Origin: Candidatus Thorarchaeota archaeon SMTZ1-83
Lineage (GTDB): Archaea > Asgardarchaeota > Thorarchaeia > Thorarchaeales > Thorarchaeaceae
Assembly (NCBI GenBank): GCA_001563325.1
Contig: LRSK01000008.1
Location: forward strand, 1-26,450
Length of the DNA: 26,450 bases
Direction: 5' to 3'
The notes under the pieces are model-generated. The model was not told the origin of the DNA and did not search any database. It saw only the letters and a list, made by a program, of their open reading frames with translations. Below, one piece after another: positions 15,258-22,482 of this stretch. Both the position numbers and the translations under genes were made by a program. Position 1 is the first letter of the stretch. Each line of letters starts with the position of its first letter.

Positions 15258-16403
15258 TTGGCTGAGAAACTTAAACGCACCCAGCTCCATGAATGGCATA
15301 GAGAACATGGGGATCTTGTCGAATTCGTCGGTTGGCAGATGCCAGTCCGTTTCACAGACATTCGAGAAGAGCATATGGCTGTGAGAGATGCTGTTGGTAT
15401 ATTTGACACATCAAACATGAGCAGGTTCATCATCAAGGGGTCCAATGCCCGGGAATTCCTCCAGACTTTGACCACGAATAATGTTGGCAAACTGAACGTG
15501 AACCGAGGTCACTACACCACTTGTCTCAACGAACACGCGGGCATACATGACGACCTCATGCTCTATCGAGTCGGAGATGATGAATACATCTGGGTGACGA
15601 ACGCTGTAAACGGCCCCAAGATACACGCCCATCTGATGAAACACGCAGAAGACTTCGAAGTGGAGGTCGCAGACAAGTCCAGGGACATCACTATGATTGC
15701 TGTTCAGGGACCTATGGCTATGAGTCTCCTGGGCAAGTTGACTGACCAAGACCTCAGTGAGTATGGCAGATTCACCTGCAACCGTGTGAAGCTCGCCGGA
15801 TACGACTGCTATCTCTGCCGAACTGGCTACACAGGAGAAGATGGAGCAGAGATTCTCGTACTTGACACCCCCTTTACTGAGGAGGGCAAGAAGAGGGCCA
15901 TCGGCTTCTGGGAAGAGCTTCTCAAACAGGGTGAAACACTAGGGGTTAGACCCTGTGGTCTTGGCGCTCGAGACTCGACACGTCTTGAGGCTGGTCTTGT
16001 CCTCTACGGCCACGAACTGAACGAGGAAACGTCACCTTTAGAGGCAAGAATACCTTATGCGATCAAATTCAAGGTCGATCCGCACTACATCGGATATGAC
16101 GAACTGAAACGACAGAGAGAAGAAGGAGTCCAGAAGACGCGGATTGGAATTGTAATGATTGACAGGGGAATACCTAGAGATCCGTATCCTGTTCTCTTCA
16201 AGGGTGAACTAATTGGCGAAGTGACGAGCGGAGTCATGTCTCCCCTTCTTCAGAAAGGAATTGGCCTTGCCTACGTGAAACCAGGGCTTGTTAGCAGTGG
16301 CGATTTAGTGGAAGTAGACATCAAAGGGCGTCTTAGGAAGGCTGAAGTCACTGGATGGCCGTTCTATGATCCCGAGAAGTACGGCGCAAGTCGAGGAGTC
16401 TGA
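15258..16403 (+). CDS. gcvT: Glycine cleavage system T protein (aminomethyltransferase)
   Basis: GcvT moves the one-carbon unit from aminomethyl-lipoyl-GcvH to tetrahydrofolate or a related pterin, releasing ammonia. The 381-residue length is typical. The conserved N-terminal region (F-V-G-W-Q-M-P-V, then F-D-T-S-N-M-S-R), the F-L-Q-T-L-T-T-N-N segment and the N-E-H-A-G-I-H-D-D-L-M-L-Y-R region are present. So are the R-T-G-Y-T-G-E-D-G-A-E motif and the C-terminal G-E-V-T-S-G-V-M-S-P. The start is TTG at 15258, with GGGTGAG 6 nt upstream. gcvH follows 57 bp later with its own TATA-like box. The P protein is not in the window. Location beside mptE and folP links it to pterin-dependent one-carbon metabolism. 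Confidence 0.97.
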   Translation: MAEKLKRTQLHEWHREHGDLVEFVGWQMPVRFTDIREEHMAVRDAVGIFDTSNMSRFIIKGSNAREFLQTLTTNNVGKLNVNRGHYTTCLNEHAGIHDDLMLYRVGDDEYIWVTNAVNGPKIHAHLMKHAEDFEVEVADKSRDITMIAVQGPMAMSLLGKLTDQDLSEYGRFTCNRVKLAGYDCYLCRTGYTGEDGAEILVLDTPFTEEGKKRAIGFWEELLKQGETLGVRPCGLGARDSTRLEAGLVLYGHELNEETSPLEARIPYAIKFKVDPHYIGYDELKRQREEGVQKTRIGIVMIDRGIPRDPYPVLFKGELIGEVTSGVMSPLLQKGIGLAYVKPGLVSSGDLVEVDIKGRLRKAEVTGWPFYDPEKYGASRGV

Positions 16404-16415
16404 CAATCCGTTTGA

Positions 16416-16421
16416 TTTAAA
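16416..16421 (+). promoter_or_regulatory. TATA-like box of gcvH
   Basis: ATTTAAAGG in the short gap after gcvT lies about 40-45 nt before the gcvH ATG at 16461, so gcvH probably has its own promoter as well as possible read-through from gcvT. Confidence 0.4.
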
Positions 16422-16460
16422 GGTGACATGCCACACACCCGGAACCAGTGGTGCACCATA

Positions 16461-16859
16461 ATGGCAGAAGGCTCCAAGGTACCTGAAGAACTGATGTACA
16501 ACAAGGAACACGAATGGGTGAAGGTCGAGGGCGATCTTGTAATTGTCGGCATAACCGACTATGCACAGAACGCGCTCCATGAGATCACTTTCGTAGAGCT
16601 TCCCGAAGTAGGTTCTACAGTCGAAGCTAATACTGAGTGCGGATTGGTAGAATCCATGAAGGCCTCCTCTGATATCTTCGCACCAGTGTCCGGAGAGATA
16701 GTTGAGGTCAACTCACAACTTGAGGATGCTCCGGAGCTCGTCAACGAGGATCCATATGGAAAGGGTTGGATGATCAAGATCAAACCTTCCAATCTCGATG
16801 AGGAAAAGAAGGCACTGATGGACTCTAAGGCCTACGCTGAGTACACTGAATCAGAATAG
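16461..16859 (+). CDS. gcvH: Glycine cleavage system H protein
   Basis: GcvH carries a lipoyl arm that shuttles the aminomethyl group between the P, T and L proteins. The 132-residue protein has the standard start M-Y-N-K-E-H-E-W-V, then [18 protein letters not shown], and the lipoylation site E-S-M-K-A-S-S-D with Lys67. This is followed by [10 protein letters not shown]. The C-terminus has G-W-M-I-K-I-K. The frame is open to an ATG at 16428, but that start is too close to the TATA-like box; the ATG at 16461 is preferred. A 50-nt hairpin follows 8 nt after the stop. Confidence 0.97.
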   Translation: MAEGSKVPEELMYNKEHEWVKVEGDLVIVGITDYAQNALHEITFVELPEVGSTVEANTECGLVESMKASSDIFAPVSGEIVEVNSQLEDAPELVNEDPYGKGWMIKIKPSNLDEEKKALMDSKAYAEYTESE

Positions 16860-16867
16860 AGATACAC

Positions 16868-16917
16868 GGGAATGATTTGGGTCCGACATTGACCTGTCGG
16901 GGCTTCGAACCATTCCC
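16868..16917 (+). other. Long imperfect hairpin downstream of gcvH
   Basis: GGGAATG (16868-16874) pairs perfectly with CATTCCC (16911-16917), and inside it CCGACA (16883-16888) pairs perfectly with TGTCGG (16895-16900) across a 6-nt loop. The sides between the two stems can add several pairs, including wobbles. The result is a nearly continuous stem of about 50 nt, 8 nt after the gcvH stop. No T-tract follows it directly, so a simple terminator is not clear. The rest of the 246-bp gap up to 17105 holds no convincing gene. Confidence 0.45.
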
Positions 16918-17043
16918 TCACACAGTTCTCACCAAACACCGTCTTGACCTGCTCTCCTGTGACACCACACAGCGCCACTTCTCAATCCGTACTGGTCGGC
17001 AGACATACTAGAATTGTCGTACACTCGTAAGACTAACAGCAAC

Positions 17044-17051
17044 CTTTTTAG
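17044..17051 (+). promoter_or_regulatory. TATA-like box of the STT3/AglB gene
   Basis: CTTTTTAG lies about 58 nt before the ATG at 17106. A transcript starting about 25 nt downstream (near 17072) would have a leader of about 34 nt. The same T-run could instead be a gcvH terminator. Confidence 0.3.
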
Positions 17052-17105
17052 CACAACCAAGATTTGCTCGGATGACTTCGAGTCAGAACGGAGAGAACAC
17101 TCCAT

Positions 17106-19859
17106 ATGTCCAGATACGATAGGCTCAAGCGATCGTCAGGAAGGTTCCTCAGGCAGGTCTTCCATCGACCCAAGGCAAAGATCTCACGTGGCTCTGTGAT
17201 TCTGGCGGTAGCACTTGTCATCATATTCTTTGCTGCTCTCATACTTCGCATACTTCCACTCCTGAACTCGCAACCAGTCGTACGAGCCTTCGACCCGTGG
17301 TTCCAGCTAAAAGTAACGGAGTATGTGGTCGACAACGGATATGGGGCTTTCTTCACATGGTTCGATGAGACAACTTGGGTCCCATTTGGACGTGACATGA
17401 CTACGACGAGTTACATCGGAGTGCCTTTCACGAGTGCTTTCTTATACTGGGTCCTGAATGGTATTGGAATCAGTGCAGATGTCCTATACGTTTCCCTTGT
17501 GATGCCAGCCTTCATGGGTGCCTTGACCACTATTGCAGTCTTCTATCTTGGACGCGAGCTGTCAAACAACACAGTGGGTCTTCTTAGCGCCCTCTTTCTA
17601 GCATTCATTCCTGCATTCACACAAAGGACAGTGGCAGGTTTCTACGACAACGAGTGTGTTGGAGTGTTTGCCATTGTCTTGTCCACCTACTTCTTCATAA
17701 GAGGCCTCAAGCGGGGTTCGGTCCTATCCGCTTTTGCCTCCGGTCTTGCACTCACCTATCTCAAGGCTTCTTGGGGTGCATCAGACTTCCTTGTCAACCT
17801 ATTTGCACTCTTTGCGTTCTTCATGTTGATTGGAGGACGCTACAATAGGCGACTGCTTAACACATATCTAATCACCATATCTCTGGGAATCTTCCTTGGA
17901 GGCCTTGTCCCGCGAATCGGATTTGGTAACCTGACCTCCATTGCGTTCCTTGCTCCGATTGGGGTCGGTGTATTACTCACAGGATATGAGATTTGGCTAA
18001 GACTCGAGAGCTACCGACAGGCTACTGCCACCGCACTAGCCCCTCATATGAAGCCGATTCTTCTTAGTCTCTTCACTCCCGTGGCCGGGGGCGCAGCTTA
18101 CCTCGCCTACGTGAACACTTTGGGCCTCTCGATACGAGCCTTCACCTCGAATCCGGTCATCCTTCTCGGAGGCAAGTTTCTCACTGTAATTAATCCGTTC
18201 TTCCGACTCGACCAGCGAGTCTTCGCCTCTGTGGCAGAGCACCTGCCTAGTCCCTGGGGCAGCTTCTATCATACCCTCAACATCCTGATGTTCATCTTCC
18301 CACTCGGCATGTACTTTCTATTCAAACGGGCGCGTGATGAAGACTATCTCATGTTCCTTTACGGACTTACTTCCGTATACTTTGCAGGCAGCATGATTCG
18401 TCTCGGACTGATTCTGGCTCCAGGTGTCGCAGTGCTCTCTGCTGTTGCAGTGAACGGAATTCTATCTCCATTCGGAAAGGTAGTAACACAGAAGTCTGTA
18501 TTTGAGAGACGACGTTTCCGGATGAGCTCATCTCTGACTTCAGAGCACGCAATAGCGGCCTTCGCATTCCTGGGACTTCTGCTCTCATTGAATGTGATAA
18601 TGGGCACGAATTACGTCACAGTGTATGCAGGGAGTCCAGAGTTTGCCGCAGGACAGCTCTCTACAGGCCAATTGTATACCGACTGGCAGACGTCTATGAC
18701 CTACATTCGTGATGTTCTACCAGATGATGCGATCATTGCCAGCTGGTGGGACTATGGCTATTGGATAAACGGTGCCGGAGAGGGACTGACGATAGTGGAT
18801 AACGCCACTTGGAATGGCACGCAGATTGCTTTGATGGGCTATGCCCTTGTGGCATTGAATCTGACAGAGTCGCTCAAGACGTTCAAGCTGTGGGATGCCA
18901 CCCATGTACTGGTATACTATGGTCACCGATCCACGCTCGGCGGTGATGATGGCAAGTGGCCTTGGATGGTCAGAATCGCCGAGGACCGCTTTGGCAGCAA
19001 TTTCATTGACGATGCCACTTACTTGGGTGACAACCCGGACACGCCAGACATAGCCGAGGAAGAGGCCACTCTCCCGGCATTCTATAATTCCACCATATAC
19101 AAGCTGATGGTCTACGATGAACCATTGACTGAAGACGAGGCCTACGGGAAGGGACTCACTACAGATAGGGTCAGCATGGATCGAGTCATGTGGAGTGACA
19201 CGACTTGGACCTCCTATATGCCTGTTGACCTTCACGGTGCCTTTACGAACCTCTACTACAGTGCCTCCTACGGGACTGTCAAGATCTACGAGATTGACTA
19301 TACCATGTACTACCAGTATCTCAATAGGACCTCTGCAGATTGGATTGCAGACGTAGGGGACATTGACGCCGTAAGAATGGATGGCAACCTATCCGACAGC
19401 GAGAAGGCACTACCGAGTTACGATGTCGTGTTTGGAGGCGGCTATTCCGCCAAGGTCTACACAGGTGTCAGCTCCACTCGCATGTACTTTGGGGTCCAAA
19501 TGGACAACTACACTCTGGGCGAAGATGCACTGGGAATACAGCTTGCTCCACTCGATTCACCTGAAGACTCCGATCTGCGAATCGCAAACTATGACGGTCA
19601 CGAGTTCTTTGACGGACACGTGGCCTTCGATGGCTCTTGGGCAGAGGACTCCGCAGGACTGAACTCAAGCGAGTTTGGCAGCGGTGAGAACTTCTTCGAA
19701 TTCACAATCCCAATAGGTGACGACACACCACAAGACATCAATGTGAACCAAGGAATGAACTATCAGCTCAAACTCCTCTTCTGGAACAACGTGGATACAG
19801 GTGAACCCACTTTTGATTCAGACTGGATTACGTTCTGGGCCGGGATAGAGCTGTACTAG
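17106..19859 (+). CDS. aglB: STT3/AglB oligosaccharyltransferase with C-terminal CBM9/DOMON-like domain
   Basis: This is the catalytic subunit of N-glycosylation, which transfers a lipid-linked glycan to Asn in Asn-X-Ser/Thr. The 917-residue protein has an N-terminal basic cytoplasmic stretch and many membrane helices to about residue 520, then an extracellular domain. Acidic motifs are A-F-D-P-W-F-Q near residue 60 and Y-D-N-E (Asp181, Glu183). The catalytic signature W-W-D-Y-G begins at Trp547. From about residue 755 to the end there is an extra beta-rich region: M-D-G-N-L-S-D-S-E, then A-K-V-Y-T, then R-M-Y-F-G-V-Q-M-D-N. It resembles CBM9/DOMON-type sugar- or ligand-binding domains. The start at 17106 follows a GGAGAG sequence. 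The gene converges on nop10. Confidence 0.95.
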   Translation: MSRYDRLKRSSGRFLRQVFHRPKAKISRGSVILAVALVIIFFAALILRILPLLNSQPVVRAFDPWFQLKVTEYVVDNGYGAFFTWFDETTWVPFGRDMTTTSYIGVPFTSAFLYWVLNGIGISADVLYVSLVMPAFMGALTTIAVFYLGRELSNNTVGLLSALFLAFIPAFTQRTVAGFYDNECVGVFAIVLSTYFFIRGLKRGSVLSAFASGLALTYLKASWGASDFLVNLFALFAFFMLIGGRYNRRLLNTYLITISLGIFLGGLVPRIGFGNLTSIAFLAPIGVGVLLTGYEIWLRLESYRQATATALAPHMKPILLSLFTPVAGGAAYLAYVNTLGLSIRAFTSNPVILLGGKFLTVINPFFRLDQRVFASVAEHLPSPWGSFYHTLNILMFIFPLGMYFLFKRARDEDYLMFLYGLTSVYFAGSMIRLGLILAPGVAVLSAVAVNGILSPFGKVVTQKSVFERRRFRMSSSLTSEHAIAAFAFLGLLLSLNVIMGTNYVTVYAGSPEFAAGQLSTGQLYTDWQTSMTYIRDVLPDDAIIASWWDYGYWINGAGEGLTIVDNATWNGTQIALMGYALVALNLTESLKTFKLWDATHVLVYYGHRSTLGGDDGKWPWMVRIAEDRFGSNFIDDATYLGDNPDTPDIAEEEATLPAFYNSTIYKLMVYDEPLTEDEAYGKGLTTDRVSMDRVMWSDTTWTSYMPVDLHGAFTNLYYSASYGTVKIYEIDYTMYYQYLNRTSADWIADVGDIDAVRMDGNLSDSEKALPSYDVVFGGGYSAKVYTGVSSTRMYFGVQMDNYTLGEDALGIQLAPLDSPEDSDLRIANYDGHEFFDGHVAFDGSWAEDSAGLNSSEFGSGENFFEFTIPIGDDTPQDINVNQGMNYQLKLLFWNNVDTGEPTFDSDWITFWAGIELY

Positions 19860-19888
19860 TGAAGAGGAAATCGAGCATCCAGATAGCC

Positions 19889-19908
19889 AGTTGCCGAATT
19901 TGGCAACT
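19889..19908. terminator. Hairpin between convergent aglB and nop10
   Basis: AGTTGCC (19889-19895) and GGCAACT (19902-19908) form a perfect 7-bp stem with a 6-nt loop in the 48-bp gap between the two convergent genes; the right arm touches the last base of nop10. It could act as a bidirectional terminator. Confidence 0.4.
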
Positions 19909-20102
19909 CATTTCCTGGGCTGTGTAGAACCCTCCCTCGCCTTTCTCTTGGCCTGTCTTCGGTACTCTCCGTAGCGGTCTTGAGGACTGAACTTGGGTGG
20001 ATGCGGTGTCACGACAGGCTCTCCGCACTTCGGACAGGTCTTCTCTTCCAGAGTGTACTGCTCACACACTGTACACTTGAAGAGGCGTCCCATATTGACC
20101 AC
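19908..20102 (-). CDS. nop10: H/ACA ribonucleoprotein component Nop10
   Basis: Nop10 is a small core protein of H/ACA guide-RNA particles that make pseudouridine in rRNA, together with Cbf5, Gar1 and L7Ae. The 64-residue protein has the archaeal zinc ribbon C-T-V-C ... C-P-K-C-G and the hallmark H-P-P-K-F-S-P-Q-D-R-Y-G-E-Y-R-R, followed by a basic tail. The GTG at 20102 shares one base with the aif2a stop codon; an ATG at 20093 (M-G-R-L-F-K-C) is an equally possible start. Location right after aif2a is the classical archaeal arrangement and implies co-transcription. Confidence 0.95.
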   Translation of the reverse strand: MVNMGRLFKCTVCEQYTLEEKTCPKCGEPVVTPHPPKFSPQDRYGEYRRQAKRKAREGSTQPRK

Positions 20103-20896
20103 TACTTCCGATCGAAGACGATTGTACCGCTCTTGCTCTCGATAGTCTTGGTTACCGAAGCAAGAATCTCTGAAAGGAGGTCCTCAGCCTCCTTATAGTC
20201 AGGACTGGTGATACGCAATTTGTAGCGTGGTGAACCAAGGGTATAGATCTCAACCTCAGATTTCTCTCTGGACTCGCCCATTACGAGTCCTTCCGATAGA
20301 GCCGACTTTATGACCTCAACACCATCTGGACCTGGGACCTGTATCTTCATCTCGCCCTCTATTTCAACCGAGGGTATCTCAATCCTGGCCTTTGCGAGGT
20401 CTGCGACTTGTTTGCGCAGCTTCTTCGTGGATTCTACGTGCTCCAGAGCCTCAAGTCCTACGTCAGCGGCTACCTCCAGAGCTTTATAGATCTCACCGAA
20501 GGCATCTTCAAGGGGCCAACCAATCTTCTGATAGACCGTTTCAAGGGTCATATCATTCTCTTTTGCAATCAACTCTAAGAACTTCTCCGCCTTCTGAGCA
20601 CGTTTCCACTCGTTGTTCTTTGCTCTCTTCGCCTCATTCGATACTCTCCTAAGAGAGCAGTCTATATGCTTCTTCTGCTGATCCACTCTAAGGACCCTGA
20701 CAACGACTCTTTGGTTCTCCTGGATATGATTGCGAATATTCCTGACCCACGTGCTACTGACCTCTGAGATGTGAATGAAACCCTCTTTCTTCCCGTACTC
20801 TGGAAGGACGACGTATGCTCCATAGGCTGCGACCTTGGTTGCCACGGCCACCGCATATTCGTCTGGTTGGGGCCATTCTGCACGCTTCAGAACCAT
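20102..20896 (-). CDS. eif2a: Translation initiation factor aIF2 alpha subunit
   Basis: The alpha subunit belongs to the heterotrimer that brings initiator Met-tRNA to the small ribosomal subunit. The 264-residue protein has an N-terminal S1-type OB domain (G-A-Y-V-V-L-P-E-Y, then E-G-F-I-H-I-S-E-V-S, then L-R-R-V-S to about 82), a helical middle and an alpha/beta C-terminal domain that binds the gamma subunit. Ser47 lies where eukaryotes have the regulatory Ser51, but without the surrounding arginines. The ATG at 20896 is chosen because AAGGAG lies 8 nt upstream. A GTG at 20905 lies right against that site. A TATA-like box at 20933-20940 suggests its own promoter downstream of rps27e. Confidence 0.97.
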   Translation of the reverse strand: MVLKRAEWPQPDEYAVAVATKVAAYGAYVVLPEYGKKEGFIHISEVSSTWVRNIRNHIQENQRVVVRVLRVDQQKKHIDCSLRRVSNEAKRAKNNEWKRAQKAEKFLELIAKENDMTLETVYQKIGWPLEDAFGEIYKALEVAADVGLEALEHVESTKKLRKQVADLAKARIEIPSVEIEGEMKIQVPGPDGVEVIKSALSEGLVMGESREKSEVEIYTLGSPRYKLRITSPDYKEAEDLLSEILASVTKTIESKSGTIVFDRK

Positions 20897-20932
20897 TGTT
20901 TCCACTCCTTCTCGGAAAACCTCAAGGCTGGG

Positions 20933-20940
20933 TTAATATA
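20933..20940 (-). promoter_or_regulatory. TATA-like box of aif2a
   Basis: TATATTAA on the minus strand lies about 40 nt before the ATG at 20896, in the 98-bp gap after rps27e. It predicts a transcript starting near 20911, just before the Shine-Dalgarno sequence. Confidence 0.45.
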
Positions 20941-20994
20941 GATTTGGGAGGACGGAGGCCAATCTGGGTGTCTGAGGAAAACTAGGGCTCTACT

Positions 20995-21195
20995 CTAGGA
21001 GTACTGCTCTATCTCCCTTGCAATGTCTTCGAGCTTGGCCCTGCCGCCACTTGGGCGCGCCAAGACCTTGTCACATTTCAGACATTTCACTTCAGTAGTG
21101 GCATATGCGAAGATTATCTGTTCATTCTCACAATCTAGACACTGGACCTTCAGAAATCGCGATCTCGGTTGCTGTACAATCTCTCCCTTCGTCAT
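20995..21195 (-). CDS. rps27e: Ribosomal protein S27e
   Basis: S27e is a zinc-binding protein of the archaeal/eukaryotic small ribosomal subunit. The 66-residue protein has F-L-K-V-Q-C-L-D-C and V-K-C-L-K-C-D, the Cx2C...Cx2C pair of the family, and ends with the usual L-A-R-P-S-G-G-R-A segment. The ATG at 21195 (M-T-K-G-E-I-V) has GGTGGG upstream and is preferred over the GTG at 21204, which lies right after the rpl44e stop. It forms a pair with rpl44e, as in most archaea. Confidence 0.97.
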   Translation of the reverse strand: MTKGEIVQQPRSRFLKVQCLDCENEQIIFAYATTEVKCLKCDKVLARPSGGRAKLEDIAREIEQYS

Positions 21196-21204
21196 CCATC
21201 CCAC

Positions 21205-21486
21205 CTACACACGCATTATCTCCACTTTTTTCACTCTCATACCTTTCGACTGTACAATGTGTTCGCAGTCTTTGCACTTGTATTTGAGCACAGTCTTCTT
21301 CGTTGTCTTCGCAAAACGTTTCTGGATGGCTTTTGGAAATGAACCATATCCCTTGGTTTTCCTTTTCATCCTTCTCTCGCCCTCTGCACCGCTCCTTCTC
21401 TTCCCTGCCTTGTATTGTGATATGGAATGGATTGTGTACTGCTTGCACCGAGGACAGTACTTTCTGAGCTCGCCTTTGATCTTCAT
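21205..21486 (-). CDS. rpl44e: Ribosomal protein L44e
   Basis: L44e (eL42) is a zinc-binding protein of the large ribosomal subunit near the E site. The 93-residue protein begins with Y-C-P-R-C-K-Q-Y-T and ends with K-Y-K-C-K-D-C-E-H, the two Cys pairs of the zinc ribbon. The basic middle contains K-T-K-G-Y-G-S-F-P, conserved in the family. The ATG at 21486 is the first start. It opens the cluster rpl44e-rps27e-aif2a-nop10 and has a TATA-like box at 21532-21538. Confidence 0.97.
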   Translation of the reverse strand: MKIKGELRKYCPRCKQYTIHSISQYKAGKRRSGAEGERRMKRKTKGYGSFPKAIQKRFAKTTKKTVLKYKCKDCEHIVQSKGMRVKKVEIMRV

Positions 21487-21531
21487 ATGAGAGTCACCAG
21501 TCTTGGGGCTTTGGGACCCGACTCGATATTC

Positions 21532-21538
21532 TTTATAA
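21532..21538 (-). promoter_or_regulatory. TATA-like box of rpl44e
   Basis: TTATAAA on the minus strand lies about 46-52 nt before the ATG of rpl44e, in the only A+T-rich part of the gap after secG. It likely drives the rpl44e-rps27e unit. Confidence 0.45.
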
Positions 21539-21591
21539 TCCTTGGGACGCAGCTCTCTGGGTCCCGAGAGTAGGAGTGTGGAAGGCTAGAT

Positions 21592-21789
21592 TCATGCTGG
21601 TTGGAACACAGACCAAACATGTGCTATGACTACGGCGATCAAGAGAATGGCAGCAAAAATCACCACTAGAGTAGGGCCCACTTTTATGCCAGGTGTTTCG
21701 TCTTCGAAGAAACGAACCAAGCCAGCGCCACCACTTGGCATCGGCCCTTCTCCACGTTTCTTTCTGCGTTTCTTCGCGGTCTTCGGCAT
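21592..21789 (-). CDS. secG: Preprotein translocase subunit SecG/Sec61-beta
   Basis: This small tail-anchored subunit of the SecYEG/Sec61 translocon has 65 residues. A basic N-terminus (K-K-R-R-K-K-R) is followed by P-S-G-G-A-G-L-V-R-F-F-E-D-E-T-P-G-I-K, the strongly conserved archaeal/eukaryotic Sec61-beta motif. A single membrane helix lies near 40-60. The ATG at 21789 follows a TATA-like box at 21830-21838 and a 12-bp perfect palindrome at 21809-21820. Confidence 0.97.
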   Translation of the reverse strand: MPKTAKKRRKKRGEGPMPSGGAGLVRFFEDETPGIKVGPTLVVIFAAILLIAVVIAHVWSVFQPA

Positions 21790-21808
21790 GCCGTTACAGC
21801 TCCTGATT

Positions 21809-21820
21809 GGTCAATTGACC
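21809..21820. promoter_or_regulatory. 12-bp perfect palindrome at the predicted secG transcript start
   Basis: GGTCAATTGACC is a perfect palindrome. It lies about 25 nt downstream of the TATA-like ATTAAAAAC (minus strand, 21830-21838), so it should cover the transcription start. This is where many archaeal repressors bind. No regulator is identified here. Confidence 0.35.
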
Positions 21821-21829
21821 CCACCTTGC

Positions 21830-21838
21830 GTTTTTAAT
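21830..21838 (-). promoter_or_regulatory. TATA-like box of secG
   Basis: ATTAAAAAC on the minus strand lies about 45 nt before the secG ATG, the usual distance for a short leader. Confidence 0.4.
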
Positions 21839-21909
21839 CCTTCCGACATGAGAACGTTTCTTGAAAGGGCTAGATTCATCTCATTCCATGCGACTCGTCA
21901 AGAACCAAT

Positions 21910-22410
21910 CTACTTTAGGTTCCGGACAATAGTGTCTTGAGTTGACGCCATCTTCTTCATCATATTTGATAGTGTGCTGATGACCTTTGATCTTCGCTCC
22001 ATAGCTGTCTGTAGCTTCAGTGAGAGCTCATCAGCAATATCCTTTGGCGTGCCAGGTTCCTGCTCAATTGCCATGAAGTCCTTAATCTGATCCAGAAGGC
22101 TATGAAGAGTTTCCTCTTTTTGGACAGATTTGAGCACTTCTTTGTCTTCATCATATTTCCAGACTTCGCCCGTCATGGTGTTTAGTAGAAATCCATCCGC
22201 AATTTGATACTTTCCAGGTTGGTTGTCGCCTCCAGAAATCATATCGCCAAATGTTGCACTCTGCGTCTGCCTTGGTCTTGATACGTCAATGGACGACTTA
22301 GTACCAGACCGTGTGGCCTGAGATACCAGATGTCCACATTTGGGACACTTCTCTGCTCCTGCTGGAATGGGGCTTCCGCATTCACGACAATACTGATCAT
22401 GAGTACTCAA
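21910..22410 (-). CDS. Zinc-ribbon protein of unknown function
   Basis: I do not recognise this 166-residue protein. Residues 8-26 form a zinc ribbon (C-R-E-C-G ... C-P-K-C-G). A Ser/Thr/Gln-rich linker follows to about residue 65. Then comes a short beta segment, G-F-L-L-N-T-M-T-G-E-V-W-K-Y, and a charged helical C-terminal half (about 85-166) that could form a coiled coil. There is no signal peptide or membrane segment. The start is TTG at 22410 with GGTGA about 7 nt upstream. It lies 72 nt after the MazG-like gene on the same strand. It may bind nucleic acid or another protein, but nothing decides this. Confidence 0.75.
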   Translation of the reverse strand: MSTHDQYCRECGSPIPAGAEKCPKCGHLVSQATRSGTKSSIDVSRPRQTQSATFGDMISGGDNQPGKYQIADGFLLNTMTGEVWKYDEDKEVLKSVQKEETLHSLLDQIKDFMAIEQEPGTPKDIADELSLKLQTAMERRSKVISTLSNMMKKMASTQDTIVRNLK

Positions 22411-22482
22411 GAGTTATCACCATCATCGGGCCTGCTCATTCGACCATTAAAGACCTCTGTTCCTCGTTGAGGAATTGTTGTA

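Noticed and set aside
16868..16917. Possible tRNA: 7-bp end stem and a TTCGAAC sequence like a T-loop
   Set aside because: Only 50 nt lie between the stem ends, the bases beside TTCGAAC do not form a T-stem, and no D-arm or anticodon arm can be built. Kept as an unexplained hairpin.
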